A stretch of 64,000 nucleotides of DNA from NCBI GenBank assembly GCA_030747125.1, contig JASLLI010000001.1:1-64000 (forward strand), given 5' to 3'. The position numbers and the translations under genes were made by a program. The notes under the pieces are model-generated. The model saw only the letters and a program-made list of their open reading frames with translations. It did not search any database and was not told the origin of the DNA. The stretch is from Fidelibacterota bacterium (GTDB lineage: Bacteria; Fidelibacterota; Marinisomatia; SCGC-AAA003-L08; D37C17). Positions 1 through 8,899 of this stretch are shown piece after piece. Position 1 is the first letter of the stretch. Each line of letters begins with the position of its first letter.

Positions 1-2
1 AT

Positions 3-1403
3 GGGGTTACAGTAGCCGGCCCCGGGGACTGTGTAGAAACAGAGGATGGCAGCTGTGCCTGGGAAATTGTATCCTGTCCGCAAATTACCCTCAGCGGATA
101 TTTGAGACCTATAGAGGCGTCCTTTTGCATGGATGCCTGCTCATATTATTACCTTGAAGATGAATATGGAGAGTTTATCTCCAATATAACCAGTCTTAAT
201 AACTTGGAATCTCTTGCCTATTATAATCACCGATTCGTTACCATAAGTGGAGAAGATGTATGGTGTGTGGAATGCGGTGCTGTAGATGTGCATGACATTT
301 ACATTGCTGACTCTTGTGAAATGCCAGTTGACTGCTTCCAGGATCCGTGTATAGAAGCCATCTGTCCTGCCTATCCAAATGCTGAATGTACTGCTTCCTT
401 TTGTGGTAGCTGCTATGCCGATTTCTACCAGAACAGTGAACTCATCATGGATTGTTTCTCACCTGCTAATTGCCAAAATTATACTGATTGTAATTCATGT
501 ACGGATAGTGGCTGTTTTTGGCAGCCAGACATCTGTTTGGATGAATGTCTCATTGCCGATTTAGATTGCTATGGAACCGGTAATGGGTGGCAGGCAGACT
601 GTCCTGAGTTTGAACTCTGCGTTGATCTCACCGGTATTGATTTTGGTTTTTGCGATATGGTATTAGGAGTAGGGTTTGTAAATGGAGAGTGCAGCTATCT
701 CTCAGGCTGTGGATGGGGGGATATGGATGGAAATGATTGGTCACATGCATTTTTTAATAGTATTGAAGAATGTGAAACAGCATGTTTTGATGAAGAACTC
801 ACCTGTGAAGAAATATATAATGAATATGAAAATTTACACTCAGGAATATATTCCACTTGTGAATTTGATATTGACTGTATGGCTGTTTGGGGTCATTGTG
901 GAGTTGGGTTAGGAGGTTGTCATTATTCAGTGAATACTGAAAATTATCCTGAAGAAGACATTCAGGATTTAGTAGGCATGTGGAATGAAAACGACTGTAT
1001 GCAATGGGTTTGTGATTGTTCTGGTCTCCCTTACGCTCAATGTATAAATAATGAATGTACTTCCGCTTATTGTTTTGGGGATAATCCTGCCGGTTGCCAG
1101 CAGACCGGATGCCCAAATGGGTATGATTGTGTGGTAAACACTAACGATTGTATTCCATCTTATTGTGAATGTGATGGGTTTTATGGAGAGTGGGTCTGCA
1201 CTGGGGACTGCGGCGGCGGTTCCTGTGAGGCGGTGTCTGCCTCTGGCGATTTAAATGGTGATGGTGTACTCAATGTAGTGGATGTGGTCATTGCTGTTGA
1301 TTATATTTTAAATGGGGAATATAATGGCATTGGAGATATGAATGGCGACGGCTCACTGAATGTGGTGGATATTATAATTTTGGTTGGTCAGATTTTAGGA
1401 TAA
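3..1403 (+). CDS. Cys-rich secreted protein with dockerin-like C-terminus (5' partial)
   Basis: The reading frame is open to the left edge, so the N-terminus and any signal peptide lie outside the window; a TTG at 102 is internal and not a credible start. The visible 466 residues are extremely rich in cysteine, spaced as in small disulphide-knotted extracellular modules, with many Asp/Glu/Tyr and few Lys. The last ~50 residues hold two dockerin-type calcium loops of the form D-x-N-G-D-G-x-L-N-V-V-D, followed by hydrophobic segments ending in ILG. Such paired tails are common on exported proteins of Marinimicrobia and related FCB bacteria, where they may act in surface attachment or sorting. 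That role is inference. No catalytic domain is recognisable, and the function is unknown. Confidence 0.75.
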   Translation, partial: GVTVAGPGDCVETEDGSCAWEIVSCPQITLSGYLRPIEASFCMDACSYYYLEDEYGEFISNITSLNNLESLAYYNHRFVTISGEDVWCVECGAVDVHDIYIADSCEMPVDCFQDPCIEAICPAYPNAECTASFCGSCYADFYQNSELIMDCFSPANCQNYTDCNSCTDSGCFWQPDICLDECLIADLDCYGTGNGWQADCPEFELCVDLTGIDFGFCDMVLGVGFVNGECSYLSGCGWGDMDGNDWSHAFFNSIEECETACFDEELTCEEIYNEYENLHSGIYSTCEFDIDCMAVWGHCGVGLGGCHYSVNTENYPEEDIQDLVGMWNENDCMQWVCDCSGLPYAQCINNECTSAYCFGDNPAGCQQTGCPNGYDCVVNTNDCIPSYCECDGFYGEWVCTGDCGGGSCEAVSASGDLNGDGVLNVVDVVIAVDYILNGEYNGIGDMNGDGSLNVVDIIILVGQILG

Positions 1404-1479
1404 ATCATTTTAACATATGTAGAAGTTTATTTTAGGAATAAAGTCCAATATCAACTATTTATTTTATATATATTCCCCC

Positions 1480-1509
1480 TTGCCTCGAATTAATTGTTTG
1501 TCCTAATAT
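1480..1509 (+). promoter_or_regulatory. Candidate sigma70-like promoter of the TetR/beta-oxidation operon
   Basis: TTGCCT at 1480-1485 and TAATAT at 1504-1509 are separated by 18 bases, giving an expected transcription start near 1516, inside the palindromic operator. The only other sequence between the dockerin-tail gene and tetR is AT-rich. The assignment is by eye and assumes a sigma70-like consensus in this lineage. Confidence 0.4.
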
Positions 1510-1510
1510 A

Positions 1511-1530
1511 TACCGACCGGTCGGTCGGTA
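1511..1530. promoter_or_regulatory. TetR-family operator palindrome
   Basis: ACCGACCGGTCGGT at 1512-1525 is a perfect 14-bp palindrome, extended on the right by another CGGT so that GGTC/GGTT-like half-sites repeat every four bases. It lies just downstream of the candidate -10 and ends two bases before the tetR ATG at 1533. Bound repressor would therefore block both the transcription start and the start codon. GC-rich palindromes of this shape are typical of TetR-family autoregulators, so autorepression and control of the downstream fad genes is the natural inference. Confidence 0.75.
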
Positions 1531-1532
1531 TA

Positions 1533-2141
1533 ATGGCAGTAAATCTACCTAAAGAAGAAAGACAATCGCAGATTTTAGATGCGGCAATGAAAGTGATTAC
1601 CCGAAAAGGGTTCTCCAATGCCCGCATGGATGACATCGTGCAGGAAGCAGGGCTCAGTAAAGGTGCCATCTATCATCATTATGAAGGCAAAAAAGACTTG
1701 TTTCTGGCCCTCATTGATCATTGGGAGACACAAACCTTTCCCGACTTCTACAGCAGAAATGGTAAAGAAAGATCAGCAGCAGATACCTTAAAAGATTTTG
1801 CCGGTGAAATCATTAAAGTGTTTAAAACCCGCAGCTATGTATTCCAGGCTGAGGTAGAGTTCTGGTCATTGGCAAACCAGGACAATGAAGTACGCAAACG
1901 CTCTCAGGAACTTTATGAAAAAATCATCAATCTCTTTGAATTGGTGATCAATAAAGGCATTCGTCAGGGAGAGTTTCTAAAAGTTGATTCCCGCATTACT
2001 GCAATTTATATTCTGTCTGTGTTTCAAGGTATTAATTGGTTCTGCATTTTCAACGATAAAAAAATTAATGCTAAAAATTATATCCAAAAGTCCATTGAAT
2101 TAACTCTCAATGGTTTGGCAATTACAAAGGAGACATCATGA
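1533..2141 (+). CDS. TetR-family transcriptional regulator of the fatty-acid oxidation operon
   Basis: The 202-residue protein has an N-terminal TetR helix-turn-helix (about residues 8-58; the recognition region includes AGLSKGAIYHHY) followed by an all-helical ligand-binding domain. I chose ATG 1533 rather than the upstream in-frame TTG at 1494, because the longer version would translate straight through the operator palindrome and add residues unlike the family N-terminus. No Shine-Dalgarno is possible between operator and ATG, so initiation is SD-independent or nearly leaderless. The gene overlaps the acyl-CoA dehydrogenase by four bases (ATGA), so the regulator is co-transcribed with its probable targets. 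The ligand is most likely an acyl-CoA, by analogy with FadR/PsrA-type TetR proteins; this is inference. Confidence 0.88.
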   Translation: MAVNLPKEERQSQILDAAMKVITRKGFSNARMDDIVQEAGLSKGAIYHHYEGKKDLFLALIDHWETQTFPDFYSRNGKERSAADTLKDFAGEIIKVFKTRSYVFQAEVEFWSLANQDNEVRKRSQELYEKIINLFELVINKGIRQGEFLKVDSRITAIYILSVFQGINWFCIFNDKKINAKNYIQKSIELTLNGLAITKETS

Positions 2142-3988
2142 GTGAGACTGAAGTATTAGAGCAAAAAACCAAGCAGACAACCTTAACCGAGTTAGAATCA
2201 TTTCCCATAGATTATGATAAATTAGTTGGAAGAGGCGGTGCTTTTCTGGTAACCTCTGTTGATGAGGGGTATGTGTTCAGCCGTGAAGAATTTACCGAAG
2301 AGCATAAAATGTTTGACCAAACCGCTCGTGAATACGGTGAAAACCGTATTATGCCTCTGTGTGAAAAATTGAATGTGCTCAATAAAGACCTGAGTTTAGA
2401 AATTTTCCGTGAAATAGGTGAACTTGGCTTTTTAGGAGTAGATGTCCCGGAAGAGTATGGAGGACTTGCATTAGATAAAACCACCGCCTGTATCATAGTA
2501 GATGCTCTTTCTTCCGGAAGGAATGCCTCTATCATGGTAACTGCCAGTGCCCACACGGGAATCGCCATGCTGCCTATCGTTTGGTACGGTAACCCCGAAC
2601 AGAAACAGAAATATCTCCCTAAACTTGCATCTGGTGAATGGATGGGCTCCTATGCTCTGACTGAATCCGGCGCAGGGTCAGACGCACTTTCAGGAACTAC
2701 TACTGCTATGTTAAATGAAGAAGGGACACATTATCTGTTAAATGGTACCAAAATTTTTGTAACCAACGGCGGCTGGTGTGATGTGGCTGTCACATTTGCT
2801 TCAGTAAATGGGAAATATACTGCCTTCATTTTAGATAAGGATTGCGAAGGTTGGGTGATAGGTGAAGAAGAAAAGAAAATGGGAATTAAAGGATCTTCAA
2901 CGGTCACTTTCTTTTTAGAAGATTGTAAGGTGCCTGTAAAGAATTTGCTGGGCAATGTAGGGGAGGGTGGCCCCATTGCTTTTAATGTGCTCTATGTTGG
3001 TCGTTATAAACTGGGAGTTACCACAGCGGCAGGTGCAAAGTTTGTTTTAGACGGAGCTCTGGAATATGCCAACGAACGGGAGCAGTTTAATAAAACCATT
3101 AAAAACTTTGGGATGATCCAGAGAAAATTTGCCAACATGGTAACCAGAGCCTGGGAAGGGGACAGTATCAATTACATGATAACCGGTTCTATTGATCATA
3201 CTCTGAATACTGTTGATAAATCTGCTGAAAATTATTTCGAAATCGTGCAAAAGACCATCGAAGATCACGGTATTGAAGCCTCCATATCTAAGGTGGTAGG
3301 TTCTGAAGCTTTGGCATATACCGTAGATGAAGGTGTGCAGATTTATGGCGGGAACGGTTTTATTGAAGAATACCCTATGGCTTGTGCCTATCGTGATGAA
3401 CGCATTAACCGCATCTTCGAAGGCACCAATGAAATTAACCGTCTTATTATTGGTGGTACCTTGCTTAAAAAAGCAATTTTAGAGGAAATCCCTCTTCGCG
3501 ATGCAATTGCTTCCAGAATGGAGAATTGGATTCCTCAGCTGAACCTATCCGAGAATGAATTGCTGCTTTCTGAAGCCAAAGCTATTGAATTTTGCAGATC
3601 ATTCATGTTTCACTGTCTGCATGAGTCAATTTTAAAATATGGACAGGATTTAAAAAATGAACAATGGGTGATAGAACCATTAGCAAATATGGTAATTGCA
3701 CTATCCATAATGGATACTGGCTTTAAACGCTATCGTCAACTTGCAGAAGGGGAACATAAAAATCATGTGAGAGAAGTTCTGAGCCTCTCCGTTGCAGACC
3801 AGTACGAGGTTTGTCTTCAGGCAGGCAGGGATATTGTCAATTATCTCCTGTCAGGTGAAAAGCTTACTTCCTCTTTAGAATTAATCACAAAATGGGAAGG
3901 TGATACAGGTTACAGACCTGACAGAATTCGCTGCCAGAAAGCAATTGTTACCACTCTATATACACAAAAGAAATATTACTTAAATTAA
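2138..3988 (+). CDS. Acyl-CoA dehydrogenase (long form, FadE/VLCAD-like)
   Basis: This FAD enzyme catalyses the first beta-oxidation step, acyl-CoA to trans-2-enoyl-CoA. Residues 50-440 carry the N-terminal, middle and C-terminal ACAD domains: the substrate/FAD motif YALTESGAGSD near 172, GGNGF near 404, and the catalytic base Glu428 in RIFEGTNEINR. At 616 residues it is about 200 longer than short/medium-chain enzymes. The extra C-terminal helical region (about 445-616) resembles VLCAD/ACAD9 and Bacillus FadE, suggesting long-chain substrates. A good ribosome site (AAGGAG) precedes the start inside the end of tetR. No ETF or ETF-quinone oxidoreductase genes are in the window, so the electron acceptor is encoded elsewhere. 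Confidence 0.93.
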   Translation: MSETEVLEQKTKQTTLTELESFPIDYDKLVGRGGAFLVTSVDEGYVFSREEFTEEHKMFDQTAREYGENRIMPLCEKLNVLNKDLSLEIFREIGELGFLGVDVPEEYGGLALDKTTACIIVDALSSGRNASIMVTASAHTGIAMLPIVWYGNPEQKQKYLPKLASGEWMGSYALTESGAGSDALSGTTTAMLNEEGTHYLLNGTKIFVTNGGWCDVAVTFASVNGKYTAFILDKDCEGWVIGEEEKKMGIKGSSTVTFFLEDCKVPVKNLLGNVGEGGPIAFNVLYVGRYKLGVTTAAGAKFVLDGALEYANEREQFNKTIKNFGMIQRKFANMVTRAWEGDSINYMITGSIDHTLNTVDKSAENYFEIVQKTIEDHGIEASISKVVGSEALAYTVDEGVQIYGGNGFIEEYPMACAYRDERINRIFEGTNEINRLIIGGTLLKKAILEEIPLRDAIASRMENWIPQLNLSENELLLSEAKAIEFCRSFMFHCLHESILKYGQDLKNEQWVIEPLANMVIALSIMDTGFKRYRQLAEGEHKNHVREVLSLSVADQYEVCLQAGRDIVNYLLSGEKLTSSLELITKWEGDTGYRPDRIRCQKAIVTTLYTQKKYYLN

Positions 3989-4000
3989 GGAGACTTTTAC

Positions 4001-5131
4001 ATGTCATCAGAATCATATATCATTGATGGTGCCCGCAGTCCCATTGGAACAAAAAATGGAGAAATGGTGGGTATTCGTTCAGATGATTTATCTGCCCAAG
4101 TGATTCGAGGAATTATGCAGCGGAATGAAAACATTCCCTCAGATTCTATAGAAGATGTGGTTGTAGGCTGTGCATTTCCGGAAGGACCGCAAGGCATGCT
4201 TATGGCTCGCTCCATTTCAGTGTTAGCTGATCTGCCGCTTGAAAGCGGCGGCAAAGTAGTGAACCGATTCTGCGGATCCTCAATGGACTCTGTCCATCAG
4301 CTAAGTCAGGCAGTAATTGCAGGGGATATTGATGCAGGCATTGCCGGTGGTGTAGAGGATATGTTTTCCGTCCCCATGGGAGGATTTAATCCCAGTTTTC
4401 ACCCTGAACTATATGAAAAGGAATTTTATATTGGCATGGGCGATACTGCTGAAAATCTTGCCCGGGATTTAGATATCAGCCGTGAAGACCAGGAAGCCTT
4501 TGCTATCAAATCTCATGAAAAAGCCTTAGCTGCCATGGAAGCCGGTAATTTTACTCAGGAAATTATTCCCGCTCAATTAAACGGTACCACTGTATCTAAT
4601 GATGAAGGCCCTCGTACACCAGATGTGGAAAAGATTAAATCCTTAGACCCAGCATTTGATGCAGATGGTTCAGTAACGGCAGCTACTTCCAGCCCTATTT
4701 CTATTGGTGCTGCTGCTGCACTCATAATGAGCGGGAATAAAGCAAAAGAATTAGGCATTTCTCCTAAGTATAAGATTAAATCCAGAGCAATTGCTGGTGT
4801 GGATTGGACCCGCATGGGAGCAGGACCATTACCAGCCACCGAAAAAGCACTATCTAAAGCAGGATTATCTTTGAGTGATATTGATGTGATTGAACTGAAC
4901 GAAGCCTTTGCTGCTCAGTCATTATATGTTATACGAAAAGGAGAGTGGGATATTGATAAGGTAAATTTGAATGGTGGTGCAATCGCTTTAGGACATCCAC
5001 TTGGCTGCTCAGGCGTACGCATTCTCATCACCCTTATGAATGTGATGGAGCAAAAAGATGTCAACTTGGGACTTGCCACCATGTGTATTGGCAGCGGCCA
5101 GGGAATTGCCACCATTTTGGAGAGGGTATAA
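4001..5131 (+). CDS. fadA: Acetyl-CoA C-acyltransferase (3-ketoacyl-CoA thiolase)
   Basis: This enzyme performs the last beta-oxidation step, thiolytic cleavage of 3-ketoacyl-CoA. The 376-residue protein shows the thiolase signatures: acyl-accepting Cys91 in RFCGSS, NEAFA near 300, GGAIALGHPLGCSG with His332, and the second catalytic Cys362 in MCIGSGQG. The TSS of VTAATSS is FadA-like, but the following SDGAA motif reads SIGAA (Ile235 in place of the usual Asp), a small oddity. A strong AAGGAG site precedes the ATG, 12 bases after the acyl-CoA dehydrogenase stop. It partners the hydroxyacyl-CoA dehydrogenase/hydratase fusion downstream. Confidence 0.93.
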   Translation: MSSESYIIDGARSPIGTKNGEMVGIRSDDLSAQVIRGIMQRNENIPSDSIEDVVVGCAFPEGPQGMLMARSISVLADLPLESGGKVVNRFCGSSMDSVHQLSQAVIAGDIDAGIAGGVEDMFSVPMGGFNPSFHPELYEKEFYIGMGDTAENLARDLDISREDQEAFAIKSHEKALAAMEAGNFTQEIIPAQLNGTTVSNDEGPRTPDVEKIKSLDPAFDADGSVTAATSSPISIGAAAALIMSGNKAKELGISPKYKIKSRAIAGVDWTRMGAGPLPATEKALSKAGLSLSDIDVIELNEAFAAQSLYVIRKGEWDIDKVNLNGGAIALGHPLGCSGVRILITLMNVMEQKDVNLGLATMCIGSGQGIATILERV

Positions 5132-5195
5132 ACGCTTTGAAATTTTGTCATCGAGTATTAGTTAAATGGTAAGGCTTGGTTTAACATTCAACTTG

Positions 5196-5215
5196 CAGCT
5201 TTAAACTTAAAGCTG
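5196..5215. repeat. Short perfect inverted repeat upstream of the fadN-like gene
   Basis: CAGCTTTAA and TTAAAGCTG form 9-bp arms around a two-base centre in the 105-bp gap between thiolase and fusion gene. There is no following T-run, so it is not a typical terminator. It sits 22 bases before the next start codon and could be an mRNA hairpin that sets relative expression, or a protein site. Its half-sites do not match the TetR operator. Confidence 0.35.
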
Positions 5216-5236
5216 TAATAAAAGGAAATAAATTAT

Positions 5237-7588
5237 ATGAACTCACATTTAAAAATTAATAAGGTTGCCGTTCTCGGTACAGGTGTCATGGGAGCACAGA
5301 TTGCTGCTCATCTCACCAACGCAAAAATTCCCGTATTGGCATTTGACATTTCGCAGGAAATTGCAGAAAATGGGGTAAAGGCAAGTACTAAATTAAAACC
5401 TTCTGCTTTTTATAACCCTAAAAGCGTAGAGATGATTACTCCATTGAACTATGATGACCATTTAGAACAAATTTCTGACTGTGATTGGGTTATTGAAGTA
5501 ATAGCAGAAAGATTGGATTGGAAACAAGATCTTTATAAACGCATTCAGCCTTATTTGAAAGATGAGGCTGTGGTTACCTCAAATACCTCCGGAATTTCTC
5601 TTGCTGAATTAACAGATGGTATGGATGAGAATATGGCTACTAAATTCTTCATCACACATTTTTTCAATCCACCGCGATATATGAAACTGGTGGAAATTAT
5701 CAGCTCAGAGAAAACCAATGTAGACCTCATTCCCTCAATGGCATCCTTTTTAGAAGAAGTATTGGGCAAAGGCGTTGTCTATGCAAAGGATACCCCGAAT
5801 TTTATTGCCAATCGAATTGGTGTTTATGGAATGATGGTGACCCTGGAAGAAGCACGGAAGAAGAAGTTGTCTATTGAAGATATAGATGCCCTTACAGGAA
5901 CCTTGATAGGCAGGCCAAAGTCAGCCACCTTTAGAACTGCAGATGTAGTCGGTTTGGACACCCTCTGCTTTGTTGCTAATACAGCCTATGAAAAATGTGA
6001 AGACGACTCTGAAAGAGATACCTTCAAAATTCCGGATTATCTGCAAAAGATGGTGGATAATGAATGGCTCGGTCAAAAATCAAAACAAGGATTCTATAAA
6101 AAAATTGACAAGGGAGTCATTCATTCAATTGATTTGGATACTTTAGAATATACTCCTCAGAACAAAAACAGATACCCGGGAGTTCGTCTTGCAAAAGAAC
6201 ATATAAAATTAGAGGATAAATTAAAAGCTTTGGTAAACTCAGATGATACCGCAGGACAGTTTATCTGGGAAGTTACTGCCAGGGCACTTCTGTATTCCGC
6301 AAACCGTCTTGGTGAGATCGCAGATGATATTGTGAATATTGACAGAGCAATGTGGTGGGGATTTGGATGGGAATTAGGGCCCTTTGAAGCTTGGGATGCT
6401 ATTGGGGTGGTTGAGTCAGTGGCACGCATGAAAAAGGAAAACAAAGCTATTCCTCAATGGGTTACAGATATGCTGGCGAAAGGGCATACCTCCTTTTATA
6501 CCAGAATGGAGGGCTTCAACTGCTATTGGGATGTAAATAAGCAAGACTATCTTCCGATACCCACTTCTGTTAAAGAATTGCGATTTTCAAACTTTAAATA
6601 CAATGGCAGTCTCATAGAAGATCATTGGTCTGCATCCCTTATTGATTTAGGCGATGGAGTTGCCGGTGTGGACTTTCATTCCGTATTGCAGGCTCAATTA
6701 AATCCAATTGACGGCTCTATATTGCAAACGCTTTTTAAAGCCCAAAAATGGGTGGAAGAAAATGACTATAAGGGGTTGGTTATTTCAGGAGATGGTACCA
6801 ATTTCTGTGCCGGTGCTAATCTGAATATGATTCTCAATTCAGCATATAGAAAGGATTGGGATGAATTAGACCGCACCGTAAGTACAATGCAGAATATTCT
6901 TCAGGGGTTACGCTTTGCACCTTTCCCCGTAGTTGCAGCTCCCTTTGGATTAGTACTGGGGGGTGGGTTTGAAGTCATTTCCGCCTGTGACCGCATTGTG
7001 GCTGCTGGCGAATCTTATATTGGTTTAGTGGAAGTTGGTGTAGGCTTGATTCCCGGAGCGGGAGGAAACCTGCGGATGATTTCTAATCTGAATAAGAAAA
7101 TCAAGTCCGCTATGCCAGGCGCATTTCCTATTATTCAAAAAGCCTTTGAAACAATTGGCTTTGCTAAGGTCGCCACTTCTGCAAAGGAAGCTCAGGCTAT
7201 TGGTTACCTTCAGAAAGAAGATCAGATTGTAGTGAACAGAGACCATGTTCTTGCAGTAGCAAAGGATACCGTACTGGGCATGTCAGAGGGATATGCGGTC
7301 CCTGAAATGGAAAGTTTTAAGCTGCCGGGTAAAAGTGGCAGACTGGTACTGGAAGGAACTCTGAAGGGTTTTGTAAAATCCGGGAAAATCAGTGAACATG
7401 ATGCTCACATAGGCAGAATACTGGGGAATGTGCTTACTGGTGGTGAAAAAGGCGGGCCATTTACTGCAGTTGATGAGCAGTATTTATTGGATATAGAACG
7501 AGAAGCGTTTATTTCATTAGCCGGGGAACAAAAAACAATTGACCGCATTGAATACATACTCAAAAAAGGCAAGCCTCTCAGAAACTAA
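5237..7588 (+). CDS. fadN: 3-hydroxyacyl-CoA dehydrogenase / enoyl-CoA hydratase fusion (FadN-type)
   Basis: This bifunctional enzyme hydrates enoyl-CoA and oxidises 3-hydroxyacyl-CoA. The order is dehydrogenase first: a Rossmann motif GTGVMGAQ at 14-21, catalytic His141 in THFFNPP, and dehydrogenase C-terminal domains to about 450. A crotonase domain follows (about 485-700) with the oxyanion-hole CAGANL and both catalytic glutamates (GGGFE and VEVGVG). This order and the 783-residue length match Bacillus FadN and are the reverse of proteobacterial FadB. An AAGGA site lies before the ATG. The gene ends the tetR-fad operon and is followed by a terminator. Confidence 0.93.
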   Translation: MNSHLKINKVAVLGTGVMGAQIAAHLTNAKIPVLAFDISQEIAENGVKASTKLKPSAFYNPKSVEMITPLNYDDHLEQISDCDWVIEVIAERLDWKQDLYKRIQPYLKDEAVVTSNTSGISLAELTDGMDENMATKFFITHFFNPPRYMKLVEIISSEKTNVDLIPSMASFLEEVLGKGVVYAKDTPNFIANRIGVYGMMVTLEEARKKKLSIEDIDALTGTLIGRPKSATFRTADVVGLDTLCFVANTAYEKCEDDSERDTFKIPDYLQKMVDNEWLGQKSKQGFYKKIDKGVIHSIDLDTLEYTPQNKNRYPGVRLAKEHIKLEDKLKALVNSDDTAGQFIWEVTARALLYSANRLGEIADDIVNIDRAMWWGFGWELGPFEAWDAIGVVESVARMKKENKAIPQWVTDMLAKGHTSFYTRMEGFNCYWDVNKQDYLPIPTSVKELRFSNFKYNGSLIEDHWSASLIDLGDGVAGVDFHSVLQAQLNPIDGSILQTLFKAQKWVEENDYKGLVISGDGTNFCAGANLNMILNSAYRKDWDELDRTVSTMQNILQGLRFAPFPVVAAPFGLVLGGGFEVISACDRIVAAGESYIGLVEVGVGLIPGAGGNLRMISNLNKKIKSAMPGAFPIIQKAFETIGFAKVATSAKEAQAIGYLQKEDQIVVNRDHVLAVAKDTVLGMSEGYAVPEMESFKLPGKSGRLVLEGTLKGFVKSGKISEHDAHIGRILGNVLTGGEKGGPFTAVDEQYLLDIEREAFISLAGEQKTIDRIEYILKKGKPLRN

Positions 7589-7640
7589 CAAAAATTAGCC
7601 CAAAACAATGAACTTAACATGGTTTATTGTTTTTCTCCGG

Positions 7641-7675
7641 AAAAGCCTGGCATCTGCCGGGCTTTTCTTTTTGTT
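7641..7675. terminator. Intrinsic terminator of the fad operon
   Basis: AAAAGCCTGGCA and TGCCGGGCTTTT form a 12-bp stem (one T-G pair) around a two-base centre, followed by CTTTTTGTTG. The A-run on the left makes it potentially bidirectional, serving also the convergent proline dehydrogenase gene. Confidence 0.85.
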
Positions 7676-7721
7676 GTAATATTCAGTTTTCTAAAACGAG
7701 TTTTATAAAACATTAATTTGC

Positions 7722-7783
7722 TTGTGAAAGTTTAGTTCTTTTGGGAGTAGTGTAAAGTTTCACCTTTTCTTCTTGTAAAGTTG
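7722..7783 (+). repeat. Three near-copies of TGTAAAGTT in the convergent gap
   Basis: TGTGAAAGTTT (7723-7733), TGTAAAGTTT (7751-7760) and TGTAAAGTTG (7774-7783) recur at 28- and 23-base spacing in the 286-bp gap between the fad terminator and the end of the proline dehydrogenase gene. Apart from these and the terminator I see nothing in the gap. The A/T-richness makes chance a real possibility. Confidence 0.25.
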
Positions 7784-7874
7784 CCAGATGAAAAATATAC
7801 ATTTGATACGGGGGAATCTAAAAATCTAATTGATTAATTAAAAATAAGAAAAATGGATTGCAATACCCTGAAAA

Positions 7875-8783
7875 TTACCGCCGGAAAAAGTCTTTTAGTA
7901 CATACCCTGCAATATTAGGATTCTCTTTCAATCGTCGGATTGAATAGGCGTACCAGTCCTCTCCAAACGGGACATACACTCGAACTTTATATCCATTCGC
8001 TTTATGTTTTTCCAACCAACCTGACATAGGCACTCCATATAATACCTGGAATTCAAATCTATCCTTTTGCACCTGATATTTCTCAATCAGTTTATATGAT
8101 TCTTCCAAGAGGAGCAGGTCATGGGTGGCGATGCCTACATAAATATTATTTTCAAATGCAAGTTGCAACAATTTAAGAAAGTTACTATTAATATTTCTTC
8201 TGCTTTGAATAGCGATCCTTTCAGGTTCCTTATAGATTCCCTTACACAGTCTGAAATTAAAACTACCATTTTTTGAAAGTTCGGAAAGGTCTTCTTCTGT
8301 CCGGTAAAGATACGCCTGAAAGACGGTGCCCACTCCATTATATACTTTACGCAGTCTAAGGTATTGTTGAATGGTAGTATCCGTTGAATCTGAGGACTCC
8401 ATATCAATTCGAAGGAAATTATTGGTGTCTTTCGCTTTTTTAAGAAGAATATCCAATTGGCTGTTAAGAAAGTTGTCGCCAACATCCCCGCCAATATGAC
8501 TGGGTTTAATGGAAATATTGCAATCCAGGTTTTGCCGTGCAATTTCTTCGTATATTCTCAAATACCGGGAAGTAATAAGTTCAGCCTCTACTTTTGATAT
8601 TGTATGCTCTCCTAAAATATCTATGGTAGCAGAATATCCATTTGCATTGAGTTCTGCAATAACTCTTAAGGCTTCATTAATTTTTTCACCGGCAACATAA
8701 CGGCCTGCAAATTTTTTTACAGTGGATAGGGGGAGATGAGGAGTAACCCCCAGTATTATGTAGTTAATTATCTTTTTTAGCAT
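7875..8783 (-). CDS. putA: Proline dehydrogenase
   Basis: A monofunctional flavin-dependent proline dehydrogenase of 302 residues that oxidises proline to 1-pyrroline-5-carboxylate and feeds electrons to quinone. TIM-barrel signatures are present in order: RLCKGIYKEP, GIATHD, FEFQVLYG, RVYVPFGEDW and the closing RRLKENPN, which binds the substrate carboxylate. The length fits stand-alone ProDH (PutA N-domain/PRODH) and not the large bifunctional PutA; no P5C dehydrogenase is in the window. It is divergent from nuoA, sharing a 116-bp intergenic region, so proline oxidation and complex I may be adjacent in regulation. The symbol is used in the loose family sense. Confidence 0.9.
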   Translation of the reverse strand: MLKKIINYIILGVTPHLPLSTVKKFAGRYVAGEKINEALRVIAELNANGYSATIDILGEHTISKVEAELITSRYLRIYEEIARQNLDCNISIKPSHIGGDVGDNFLNSQLDILLKKAKDTNNFLRIDMESSDSTDTTIQQYLRLRKVYNGVGTVFQAYLYRTEEDLSELSKNGSFNFRLCKGIYKEPERIAIQSRRNINSNFLKLLQLAFENNIYVGIATHDLLLLEESYKLIEKYQVQKDRFEFQVLYGVPMSGWLEKHKANGYKVRVYVPFGEDWYAYSIRRLKENPNIAGYVLKDFFRR

Positions 8784-8899
8784 AGGGAAAAATTATCAGA
8801 TTTTAAATTGCCAATCCAAAATGCAAAAAAAATTATTTAAACTCTGAATAATATTTGGTGGATATTTTTCTAAGCCGGTAAATTTAAATCTTTGTCAGA

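Noticed and set aside
799-1116. 105-codon minus-strand frame inside the Cys-rich protein gene
   Set aside because: It lies antisense to a clearly coding, motif-bearing frame and its translation has no recognisable features.
1494-1532. In-frame TTG start that would lengthen TetR by 13 residues
   Set aside because: It would translate through the operator palindrome and candidate -10; the family-like N-terminus begins at ATG 1533.
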